Below are positions 1 to 6,170 of a stretch of DNA of 20,640 nt, piece by piece. Source of the DNA: a virus; IMG/VR virus record IMGVR_UViG_3300031269_000106, positions 1 to 20,640 of that record. One strand, written 5' to 3'. Both the position numbers and the translations under genes were made by a program. The first letter of the stretch is position 1, and each line of letters begins with the position of its first letter. The notes under the pieces were generated by a model. The model saw only the letters and a list, made by a program, of their open reading frames with translations, was not told the origin of the DNA and made no database searches.

Positions 1-314
1 CGGGCCGTCTTGGTCTCGGTGTTAAAATACCCATGCAGCCCGTCCCGAAACTGCCCGAGTCCGCGCTCCAGCATGGCCGAGCATTGCGCATCGGTGTATG
101 TGTCGCCCTGCCCTACGCCCCGCGTCTCGCCATAGCAGACCGTCCACACAGCAGGGCTGGCGATGGTGTCGAGGTAGGCGGTGTTCTTCTTGCCCTCCCA
201 TTTCGCCACCAACGGCACCAGGACACGCATGGTCGCCGCCTCTGTCGTGTTTGCAATCGGAACGGGAGGCGCAGCGGCACAGACAAAGATCGCGCATAGG
301 AATTCCTTAATCAT
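1..314 (-). CDS. Endolysin, GH24 phage lysozyme (partial, C-terminus off window)
   Basis: Degrades host peptidoglycan at the end of infection. I translated the minus strand from ATG at 314; the frame stays open to base 1, giving 104 residues, so the C-terminal part lies outside the window. The N-terminus has a hydrophobic stretch (about residues 5-21, FLCAIFVCAAAPPVPIA) that looks like a secretion signal or signal-arrest-release anchor. The lysozyme core follows: WEG with E40, YLD with D49, then WTVCYGET with T58. The E-to-D spacing matches the T4 Glu11/Asp20 pair, and the T.C.G.T pattern is typical of the P21/P22-type GH24 enzymes. The start overlaps the holin stop by ATGA. An internal ATG at 230 (residue 29) would give a form without the signal. 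The family call is firm; the export mode is inferred. Confidence 0.9.
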   Translation of the reverse strand, partial: MIKEFLCAIFVCAAAPPVPIANTTEAATMRVLVPLVAKWEGKKNTAYLDTIASPAVWTVCYGETRGVGQGDTYTDAQCSAMLERGLGQFRDGLHGYFNTETKTA

Positions 315-520
315 CGGGCGATTCCCTGCGATACAATCCGGCCCGCGATGCCTGCGATAATCAGGCCAAGGCCAATCGCCAACCACATATGCGGGTTGGT
401 GTCCCGACCAGTGGAAAGGTAGATCGCGTCTGGTGCCATTATCGCCGCGATGCCGCAGTAATTAGCCCACATCGAATAGGACTTGAGCGCCACCGTCTTT
501 GCGTCTGGTATCAGTTTCAT
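311..520 (-). CDS. Holin-like small membrane protein
   Basis: A 69-residue protein with two hydrophobic segments, about residues 17-32 (MWANYCGIAAIMAPDA) and 45-62 (MWLAIGLGLIIAGIAGRI), and short charged ends. The shape MKLIP...SYSMWA...GIAGRIVSQG resembles a family of small phage proteins that sit directly before endolysins and are thought to be holins (DUF7940-like, from memory). It would make holes in the inner membrane so that the endolysin is released or activated. It overlaps the upstream gene (ATGA at 517-520) and the endolysin (ATGA at 311-314), which puts it in the middle of a three-gene lysis cassette. The role rests on size, membrane segments and position, so holin is a good but untested call. 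Confidence 0.75.
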   Translation of the reverse strand: MKLIPDAKTVALKSYSMWANYCGIAAIMAPDAIYLSTGRDTNPHMWLAIGLGLIIAGIAGRIVSQGIAR

Positions 521-747
521 TTCGCCATTCCCCTTAAAATCTCTTTGATGTCCTGCGCAATCTCATCAAGGCGCCTATCGCTCTTGTCCCGGCTATCCTT
601 GGCCGCCTCCATGTCCTCTTTGCGCTGCGTCCAGAGGCGCTTGATTTCAGCGGCGTTTGAAACCCCGCGCGCCTCCAATCGAACCAGCCACACGACCACG
701 GCGAAACCGCCCGCAAACAGGGTCCAGAACTCCCTTAAAACGTCCAT
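517..747 (-). CDS. Small membrane-anchored coiled-coil protein, possible lysis accessory (spanin-like)
   Basis: A 76-residue protein from ATG at 747, chosen because AAAGGG lies about 6 nt upstream. An in-frame ATG at 768 would add seven residues but has no clear ribosome site. Residues 6-22 (EFWTLFAGGFAVVVWLV) form one N-terminal membrane segment. The rest is highly charged and helical, rich in K, R, E and D (AAEIKRLWTQRKEDMEAAKDS...), which suggests a coiled coil in the periplasm or cytoplasm. Its stop overlaps the holin-like start by ATGA. A single N-terminal helix plus coiled coil beside holin and endolysin is the layout of an inner-membrane spanin, but I see no outer-membrane partner in the window. 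It could equally be another small lysis or membrane protein. Confidence 0.65.
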   Translation of the reverse strand: MDVLREFWTLFAGGFAVVVWLVRLEARGVSNAAEIKRLWTQRKEDMEAAKDSRDKSDRRLDEIAQDIKEILRGMAK

Positions 748-776
748 ATCGCGCCCTTTATTTTGCATGTGATCGG

Positions 777-1124
777 CTATTTGAATTTGAAGACGACGAC
801 GCCCAGCACCATGACCAAGCGTTCAAGGCGCGACACACCAGAGGCCCGAAGAGCCTCGGAGAACGCCGCATCGGCGCTTACCCTGTCCCAGCCAAGAGAC
901 AGCGCATAATCATGCAGGGCGGCAGCTTTAAGGTATCGTGGGTCGTGCGGTGAAAACAGCCAGCGCAGGCCGCGCGGGACCGATACGTCGAAGCTAAACC
1001 CCGGCGGCACGTTCAGCCACAAACCCGAGCCGACAGTTCCGATCTCCCAACGCACGAATTTGACCGTGGTGTAGCCTGCGCCTAGCCTCTCGGACCAGTC
1101 ATGGGCAGCGGTGTAGGGGGTCAC
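777..1124 (-). CDS. DUF1353-family phage protein
   Basis: 115 residues from a GTG start. It has the DUF1353 (PF07087) signature: the VPPGFSFDVSVPRGLRW segment at about 39-55, corresponding to the family pattern P.GF..D..S.PR; an HD pair at 71-72 in AALHDYAL; and RVSADAAFSEAL at about 81-92. The C-terminus is hydrophobic (LVMVLGVVVF). The family is common in tailed phages, often near lysis or head genes, and its biochemical role is unknown to me. The GTG at 1124 overlaps by GTGA the stop of an 8-codon reading frame that has a strong AGGAGG site, so translation probably starts by coupling. A frameshift that split one longer gene is the alternative. Confidence 0.8.
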   Translation of the reverse strand: MTPYTAAHDWSERLGAGYTTVKFVRWEIGTVGSGLWLNVPPGFSFDVSVPRGLRWLFSPHDPRYLKAAALHDYALSLGWDRVSADAAFSEALRASGVSRLERLVMVLGVVVFKFK

Positions 1125-1147
1125 TTGGTAGAAATACCATCAGCCAT
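1121..1147 (-). CDS. Eight-codon mini-ORF (MADGISTK) with strong ribosome site
   Basis: The minus strand reads AGGAGGCCAAAATG, an ideal Shine-Dalgarno site 5 nt before an ATG, followed by MADGISTK and TGA. The TGA shares GTGA with the GTG start of the DUF1353 gene, which has no good ribosome site of its own. This looks like a tiny leader that loads ribosomes for re-initiation at the GTG. A frameshift or sequencing error that cut off the true N-terminus of the next gene is the other reading. Confidence 0.45.
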   Translation of the reverse strand: MADGISTK

Positions 1148-1164
1148 TTTGGCCTCCTGTTGAT

Positions 1165-1455
1165 TTAGTAGCTGCCTTCCCAGACGCGAAACGCGCTGAC
1201 ATCGCCGCTGAGCAGTTTCTTGTGCATAACCTCGCGGCGGGCCTCTACATCAGACCAAGACACGCCAGCCTCTTTGCACCATTCATTTATGAGCCAAAGA
1301 GGCACGCGGGCCACCAGGCGGTTTTCGCCTTGGCCCATCGCGCCCGCTGACTTCAACGCCTTCACCTGCTCAAGTTGAGGCGTGGCGTCAAAAACCTTTT
1401 TAATGTGGAATTTGTTGGGGTGGTCGTCTGCGATGAATTGCTCTGAGATCTTCAT
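1165..1455 (-). CDS. Conserved-looking phage protein of unknown function
   Basis: A 96-residue soluble protein. Its start ATG at 1455 overlaps the stop of the upstream 52-residue gene by ATGA, which supports this start. I do not recognise a named domain. The sequence has the look of a conserved small phage protein: a central VARVPLWLINEWCKEAGV helix region and an aromatic C-terminus ending FRVWEGSY. There are no membrane segments or signal peptide. It lies between the capsid terminator and the lysis cassette, a place where many short-tailed phages carry small late proteins. A virion or assembly role is possible but not shown. Confidence 0.7.
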   Translation of the reverse strand: MKISEQFIADDHPNKFHIKKVFDATPQLEQVKALKSAGAMGQGENRLVARVPLWLINEWCKEAGVSWSDVEARREVMHKKLLSGDVSAFRVWEGSY

Positions 1456-1610
1456 TTCTTCGCCTTTTTTGGCTCCGGAACGACCTCAAACATTCCTCTT
1501 GTTTCATCGGCAGCATCAGCCGCGAATGTGTCCGCCACGTCAACAACCTCACCGACAAGCCAGCGTTTACCGTTCGCCCGAAGGCGTTTGTTCAGAATCT
1601 TGATTTTCAT
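1452..1610 (-). CDS. Small phage protein, 52 aa, downstream of capsid
   Basis: I read this frame by hand: ATG at 1610, 52 codons, TGA at 1452-1454. It begins MKIKILNKRLRANGKRWLVG, continues EVVDVADTFAADAADE, and ends in a lysine-rich tail (PEPKKAKK). The pattern MK-K-L...GKR...GEVV-V-D resembles small proteins of unknown role often found just after phage capsid genes. The ATGA overlap with the next gene supports it as a real gene. It starts only 23-28 nt after the capsid terminator, so it must depend on read-through or on a promoter inside the terminator. Confidence 0.65.
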   Translation of the reverse strand: MKIKILNKRLRANGKRWLVGEVVDVADTFAADAADETRGMFEVVPEPKKAKK

Positions 1611-1632
1611 GCGGGATGGTCCGTTGTTAAGG

Positions 1633-1660
1633 AAAAAAGGGCGCCCCCGAAGGGACGCCC
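1633..1660 (-). terminator. Strong intrinsic terminator after the capsid gene
   Basis: On the minus strand: GGGCGTCCC, loop TTCG, GGGGCGCCC, then TTTTTT. The stem is 9 bp (one G-U pair) with a stable UUCG loop and a U tract. It lies 6 nt past the capsid stop at 1667. It resembles in position the T7 terminator that follows gene 10 and would lower expression of the downstream small and lysis genes. Confidence 0.92.
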
Positions 1661-1666
1661 TTGCCG

Positions 1667-2626
1667 TTAGGCTGTGGTATTATCAGCCACCAGACCAGAG
1701 GCTTTTTCGTTCTTGCTGATGAGCGTGTATTCACCGACGATCTGCATTTTCGTTGCGTCGCCCGTCTTTGCAAGCTCGGTCGATTTCCAGCTGCGCTTGA
1801 CGCCAACCGCCCACATATCATCTTGCAAAACAAGAACGTCGCGCGCGCGGTTGAACCGCGAAAGCTGCATTTCCAGCTTGCCGAAAGGCGAAATGTAGAT
1901 GTCCATGCTTTTAATAACGGCGTTCTTCGTCTTGCTGGCGTCGATGGTCGAACGCTGGTTGTTCGAGCCAGTGAACCCGCTTGCGATGTCCTGCTGGAAT
2001 GCAGAGAGGTAAACCGTGGTCGGCTTGCCGCCTTCAGTCCAGCACGATTGCATGACGGTATCAAGGCGCGCTTGCGAAAACGCGAGTTGCGTCCCATCTG
2101 TGCGCCCGTCAGTGCCGTCGCCTTCCGGCTCAGCGGGGGAACCGGCCACGGCTACAGACGTATTTGTGTGAATCCACGCCAGCGCACCAGCCATTTCTGC
2201 CGCACCGGTAGAGCTACCCGCTGCCTTCGCATAGTTGCTGAATAGCGCCATTTCGAGATCCGTGCGCAATTCCTTGCCCATCTTCATCTGCTGGTAAATA
2301 AGCTCCCGCTTTCGGCCAGCCTTGTCGGTGCTGTCGTCAGTGTCGGGAATGCTCACCGCATCCTTGATGGTCTGGGAATAGTTGCCCAGACGCACCGTTG
2401 CGACCTTAGCCGTCGCAGTGGTGTCGTCGCCCTGAATATGCTTGTTCCGGGCCGCTGGACGCAGCGCGTCCGTCTGAAATTCATGGTAGTGCGCGCTGAT
2501 GCTTTCCGTCGCGCAGTTTGAAAAGAAGGGCGTGTCGTAAGGATCAATATTGTTGATCTTGTCCGACAAGGATTCCCGCGCGCCCACGGCGTCGTAGGAA
2601 TCAAAAGTATTGGTAGGTTGTGCCAT
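1667..2626 (-). CDS. Major capsid protein (SU10 / DUF5309 type)
   Basis: 319 residues; builds the icosahedral head shell. The N-terminus MAQPTNTFDSYDAVGARESL followed by NIDPYDTPFFSN is the hallmark of the SU10-like major capsid family (DUF5309, PF17236), an HK97-fold group. Other supporting parts are the QIVGEYTLISKNEKA C-terminal strand and the SRFNRARDVLVLQDDMWAVG segment. ATG at 2626 has AAGGAG 8 nt upstream. It follows the scaffold gene by 19 nt and is followed at once by a strong terminator, as expected for the most highly made virion protein. There is no N-terminal propeptide like that of HK97, which fits use of a separate scaffold protein. Confidence 0.93.
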   Translation of the reverse strand: MAQPTNTFDSYDAVGARESLSDKINNIDPYDTPFFSNCATESISAHYHEFQTDALRPAARNKHIQGDDTTATAKVATVRLGNYSQTIKDAVSIPDTDDSTDKAGRKRELIYQQMKMGKELRTDLEMALFSNYAKAAGSSTGAAEMAGALAWIHTNTSVAVAGSPAEPEGDGTDGRTDGTQLAFSQARLDTVMQSCWTEGGKPTTVYLSAFQQDIASGFTGSNNQRSTIDASKTKNAVIKSMDIYISPFGKLEMQLSRFNRARDVLVLQDDMWAVGVKRSWKSTELAKTGDATKMQIVGEYTLISKNEKASGLVADNTTA

Positions 2627-2645
2627 CGTTTAGGCTCCTTGGGAT

Positions 2646-3644
2646 TTATGAGGATTCCGCCATGAACGCATCAACCGCATCGTGGATCGATCCGGTCTTT
2701 TTGAAGCGCGCATTAACGGCTTTGGCTTTTGCATCAGGGGCTGGCTTGCGTGCCGCCTTAGACTTCACATTGCGCGAAGGTTGCGGCGGTTTTTTTGACG
2801 CCGCTTGACCGTTCTTTAGGTTGCGCCAATTCATAGCGTCCCGCAGAACCTCAAGCGCGCGAGGGTCGTCAATCCCACCCAGTTCATCACCGGAAAACCC
2901 GTAATCAGACCCAGCTTTTAACAGCTTCCGCGCGTATTCCGGTCCAGCCTTTTCATCAGCCATTTCGGGAATTCGCGTTTTCAGCACCTCGAATTGAGCC
3001 GCGATATTCTGGGCCTGCTGGTGCTGCTGGTATGCAAGGCGCTGCTGGTGGATTTTCGATAGTTGCGCCTGTTCACCCTGATATTCACCAATTGCCGTTT
3101 CGTACCGAGCGCGCTGACGCATGTATTCGGTCGGGTTGGTTTCGATCAGGTTGTGATCTGGCGCTTGCGGCGGAGCCTTAAACCCGCCTTGCTGTGCCTG
3201 CTGATGCAGTTGCAGGATTTCCGCCTGCTGATCCATCATTGCCCTTGCGGCCTGCTCTAATTGCTTTCGCGTTGAAGCGTTCGCCGTCAAGTCTTTTTGG
3301 ATCTTGGCTTGCCCAGAGTAACCGCGCCGAAGTTCCGCGAGATCCACAGATTGCTCAGTACCGTCTACAGTAACGGTGAACATCTGTGGTTCGTCGTCTT
3401 CGTCGTCCTCTGCCTCGTCCTCGTCGGATTCTTCTGCCTCATCCGCGTCGGCTTCATCGGGTTCAGCTTCCTCGCCCGCGTCGGTGTCGGTTGTGTCCTG
3501 ATCGGACGCCTCGGCCTCGGCTTCGTCGGTGTCGCTTACTTCGGATTCATCGCCCTCGGTCGTCTCCGGTGCCGGGGCGTCGTCTTCTGCCATGTAAGCA
3601 TCTACTGCCTGGTCAATGGTCAGGGGTTCTGTCGTGTCATTCAC
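2646..3644 (-). CDS. Capsid scaffolding protein
   Basis: Guides assembly of the procapsid and is removed before or during packaging. I chose GTG at 3644 because AGGAAAAGG lies just upstream and GTGA overlaps the stop of the preceding gene. That gives 332 residues. The order is: short helix with AVDAYMAE (about 13-20), a long acidic Asp/Glu-rich low-complexity stretch (about 20-90), a small domain with TVTVDGTEQSVDLAELRRGY, a long Gln-rich helical part (about 120-220), and a basic C-terminus ending SIHDAVDAFMAESS. The acidic N-terminal half plus helical Q-rich part and basic tail, directly before the capsid gene, is typical of scaffolds. The near-copy of the N-terminal helix at the C-terminus is unusual. 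Confidence 0.85.
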   Translation of the reverse strand: MNDTTEPLTIDQAVDAYMAEDDAPAPETTEGDESEVSDTDEAEAEASDQDTTDTDAGEEAEPDEADADEAEESDEDEAEDDEDDEPQMFTVTVDGTEQSVDLAELRRGYSGQAKIQKDLTANASTRKQLEQAARAMMDQQAEILQLHQQAQQGGFKAPPQAPDHNLIETNPTEYMRQRARYETAIGEYQGEQAQLSKIHQQRLAYQQHQQAQNIAAQFEVLKTRIPEMADEKAGPEYARKLLKAGSDYGFSGDELGGIDDPRALEVLRDAMNWRNLKNGQAASKKPPQPSRNVKSKAARKPAPDAKAKAVNARFKKTGSIHDAVDAFMAESS

Positions 3645-3880
3645 GGTGCAGACCTTTTCCTTTTGTCCGCAATTTTCTTGGCGTCGGACCAAAGCCCAAA
3701 GCGATTGCGGATTGCCTCTATTGCGCGCACATCCTGATGCGCCTGCTCACGGTCCTCTTGTGTCGAGGCCGTATTCAGAAACACCGCTGTTGCAGTGTCT
3801 CGAATTTCTGCGAAGGCCATTTGCAAGCCTTCGTCGTCCATCAACCTCTTGGCGGTAATGGCCTTTTGTTCTGTGTTCAT
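3641..3880 (-). CDS. Small conserved protein between portal and scaffold
   Basis: 79 residues from ATG at 3880, which has GAGGAAGG 5 nt upstream. An upstream TTG at 3895 is less likely. It is helical and charged, with DVRAIEAIRNRFGLWSDAKK near the C-terminus. I have no named family for it; similar short helical proteins with an R..v.Aie..r pattern occur at this place in related phage head modules. Its stop overlaps the scaffold start by GTGA, so the two are probably made together. A role as a minor head or scaffold-associated protein is inferred from position only. Confidence 0.75.
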   Translation of the reverse strand: MNTEQKAITAKRLMDDEGLQMAFAEIRDTATAVFLNTASTQEDREQAHQDVRAIEAIRNRFGLWSDAKKIADKRKRSAP

Positions 3881-3891
3881 TGTGGCCTTCC

Positions 3892-5865
3892 TCAATAGCG
3901 CGGCATGGCCTGCTCTTGCGCAAGCTGCTGCTGATTGACCTGAATTCCGTATTCGCCAAGCAATTTGACGGCTTCCATGACGCGATCCTGCGCCATTTCA
4001 TCGCGGCGGAAGTCATCGTCCATCTTCGCCTTCTGGCCTTCCAGCATCAGCTTGCCCGCGTCGGTTTTCTCTTTCGACTGCGCTTTAATCATCTCAGCTT
4101 CAGCCAGAGGGTTTGATTGTTGTTGCGGTGGCTGCTGCTGTTGTTGCTGCGCCATCATTTGCATTTCGCGCTGACCGAACGGCTTGACGAAAGACGACAC
4201 GTCATAGATACCCATCATCCGATAATAGTCAGCGATGCCCGCGCGGATCTCGGCTAGGCCCACAAGCGGATTGTCTGGCCCGAGCGTCTGAAACATATTC
4301 ATCTGCATCTGGACCATTGACCCCATGGCCGCCGCACGTTCTTCGGTGCGATTGGTGCCAAGGCCGACATTCACAGTCACGTCCGCATCTGCCGACCATG
4401 ACCGGGGATCGACTTCCACAAACTCACCACTGACCTGCATCATTTTGTTCTGGTCGGGATGCTGGCGCACAAGGGCATCAACCAGCTTGAACAGTTGTTT
4501 CATCCCGCCTTCGGCCAGCGTGCGGGCGATAAGCTCTGTCTGGCCCATAGCGGCCCGCTCAGCGATGTTCGCGGATGTTGCCGACTGGTTCTGCAGCGCG
4601 TCCGCATCAAGGCCCATGCCGACGCCCTGCACGCCTGTCTTGGCCTCTAAGCGCTGCTGGTGGTACTGCATGGCAGGCAGGGCCATTGTCGCACCGTTGC
4701 CCATAGAAAATTCACGCACAGCATCTAGGCGGTCGGCCCAGATTATACCGCCCGTCTCGTTGTTCATCAGGCTGTCAACGTCCACCTGCCCCTTCACCGC
4801 CACAACGCGCGGGGTGTTCGCCATGTTAATGCTGTCGATCACGCCGCGCTGCATCGATGTTGACGCGTCTTGATCCTGCAATAGCAACTCGGCCAGAGAG
4901 CGGCCAAAGAAGCTGTGCGGGATTGGATCAACTTCGAAAATTGCAAACGGGACCGCATCGCAAGGCTCATAGTGCAGCACTTTGAATGAAGTGCCGCCCA
5001 GGATGAACTTGTATTTTCGCGGAACGCCGGTGCCTTCAATGTCGGCATCCATATAGGCCTCAGTAACAAGCACCCGCTTCATAAGGGGGTCAGTAGATTC
5101 GACTTCTTCTGTCAAGAATCGCTCGTCAGATTCTATATCGAGATCGTCCGAATCCAGTCCCTCGACTTCCTCTAGGTCAAAGCCTAATGCCACCAAGTCA
5201 CCGACCGTCTGATTTTCTGCGTGGCCGCATACGCTGGCAGTCTCGAGGCTTTTAGCCTCAGCGTTTACAAAGAACGTCTCGGGCGGTAGCGCGACAATGG
5301 ATATGCGGCCCTTGTCGGTCGTGCGCGATACCTTCATGGACACGCTGCCGTCTGGTTCTTGCGTAGCGCTTTCTACCTCGATTTCGGGCTGCTGAGAAAT
5401 GTAGTAAGCGGCCTCCATCGACAAGCCTGTATATTCGTCAAACTCGATTTCTTCTTTTTCGTCCCAAGATACCTTGGCAATGCCGACCTTTTTGACGAGC
5501 GCATCATCGAAAACGTCATGCAGGACCATAAACCCGCCCTCGCGCTCAAAGATATAGCGGGCCATTTGCGTGCGCTGCTTAGCAGATTGCACCGATTGCG
5601 CGCTTTCCGGCACGAACTCCACCGGGTCAGACTGCAAAAAAAGCCGCATGAGCGCGGGCTTCACGGCGCGGATCGTGTCAGATACCGGCGTTGCGACAAC
5701 GCGAGATCTGCCGTCCTCGTGTCCAATATCAACCTCGCCGTTTCGATACCGGTCCGCCTTGATGCGGTCCGGCGCTACGTCCGCCTGGATGAATTCGCGG
5801 GCGGCCTCCACCTGCTCTTTGACAGTGGATTGCACCTGATCGCTGATTTTCATATCTGTTTTCAT
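3892..5865 (-). CDS. Portal protein (P22/SU10-like)
   Basis: About 657 residues; forms the dodecameric ring at one capsid vertex through which DNA is packaged and ejected. Features supporting this are the size, the N-terminal segment ATPVSDTIRAVKPALMRLFL, the DPIPHSFFGRSLAELLLQDQ stem-region motif, and QRGVIDSINMANTPRVVAVK, all typical of podoviral portals of the P22/SU10 kind. The C-terminus carries a Gln tract (about residues 570-585) and then a charged helical barrel-like tail. I prefer ATG at 5865 because GGA lies 6 nt before it; ATG at 5871 is also in frame. It opens the head module but sits directly behind a terminator (5878-5904). Genes that usually neighbour a portal (terminase) are about 12 kb away. 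Confidence 0.9.
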   Translation of the reverse strand: MKTDMKISDQVQSTVKEQVEAAREFIQADVAPDRIKADRYRNGEVDIGHEDGRSRVVATPVSDTIRAVKPALMRLFLQSDPVEFVPESAQSVQSAKQRTQMARYIFEREGGFMVLHDVFDDALVKKVGIAKVSWDEKEEIEFDEYTGLSMEAAYYISQQPEIEVESATQEPDGSVSMKVSRTTDKGRISIVALPPETFFVNAEAKSLETASVCGHAENQTVGDLVALGFDLEEVEGLDSDDLDIESDERFLTEEVESTDPLMKRVLVTEAYMDADIEGTGVPRKYKFILGGTSFKVLHYEPCDAVPFAIFEVDPIPHSFFGRSLAELLLQDQDASTSMQRGVIDSINMANTPRVVAVKGQVDVDSLMNNETGGIIWADRLDAVREFSMGNGATMALPAMQYHQQRLEAKTGVQGVGMGLDADALQNQSATSANIAERAAMGQTELIARTLAEGGMKQLFKLVDALVRQHPDQNKMMQVSGEFVEVDPRSWSADADVTVNVGLGTNRTEERAAAMGSMVQMQMNMFQTLGPDNPLVGLAEIRAGIADYYRMMGIYDVSSFVKPFGQREMQMMAQQQQQQPPQQQSNPLAEAEMIKAQSKEKTDAGKLMLEGQKAKMDDDFRRDEMAQDRVMEAVKLLGEYGIQVNQQQLAQEQAMPRY

Positions 5866-5877
5866 GGGCATTCCATT

Positions 5878-5904
5878 AAAAAAGCCCCCTGAAAAACAGA
5901 GGGC
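5878..5904 (-). terminator. Intrinsic terminator just before the portal gene
   Basis: On the minus strand: GCCCTCTG, loop TTTTT, CAGGGGGC, then TTTTTT. The stem is 8 bp with one G-U pair. It ends the transcript coming from the ejection genes, yet its U tract is only 7-12 nt from the portal start codons, so any promoter for the portal must lie before it. Confidence 0.85.
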
Positions 5905-5960
5905 CGTGGGTTTGTGTGTTCCGCATTGCTTGATCGCCCGGCTTGGGGCATGATTGGCGA

Positions 5961-6170
5961 ATGGATTTGAGCATGTTCTTGCAGGTCATCTGCGCTGTAA
6001 TTGTGGCGAATGCGGTTTGCGCTGCTTTCGTTGTCGCGGCGATTACTTCGGTTCGTCTTGAAAAGCAGGGTGTTTCGCAGAATGATTTGCCGATGTGGGT
6101 TTATTTCTGCTTCATTCTACCGTTTATCGCTGCGCTGCCCGGCGCGTGGATTGGATACTCTTTAATTTAG
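5961..6170 (+). CDS. Small two-helix membrane protein on the opposite strand
   Basis: The only convincing plus-strand gene here. From ATG at 5961 it has 69 residues (ATG at 5973, with GGA 7 nt upstream, and TTG at 5943 are alternatives). Segment one is LQVICAVIVANAVCAAFVVAAI, then a charged turn SVRLEKQGVSQNDLP, then segment two MWVYFCFILPFIAALPGAWI. It fills the gap between two minus-strand modules and its stop overlaps the end of the 672-residue gene by 9 nt, convergently. A weak plus-strand promoter-like pair, TTGCTT and CATGAT 17 nt apart, lies at about 5927-5955. I do not recognise a family. Possible roles are an early or lysogenic membrane protein such as superinfection exclusion, or a holin-type protein. 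These are guesses from topology and orientation. Confidence 0.55.
   Translation: MDLSMFLQVICAVIVANAVCAAFVVAAITSVRLEKQGVSQNDLPMWVYFCFILPFIAALPGAWIGYSLI

Noticed and set aside
22-297. 91-codon minus-strand frame with many Cys, Arg and His
   Set aside because: It is in another frame of the endolysin, whose catalytic motif and ATGA overlap with the holin-like gene are clear.
1661-2245. 194-codon plus-strand frame opposite the capsid gene
   Set aside because: Antisense to a firmly identified capsid gene; composition looks like a codon shadow and no domain is visible.
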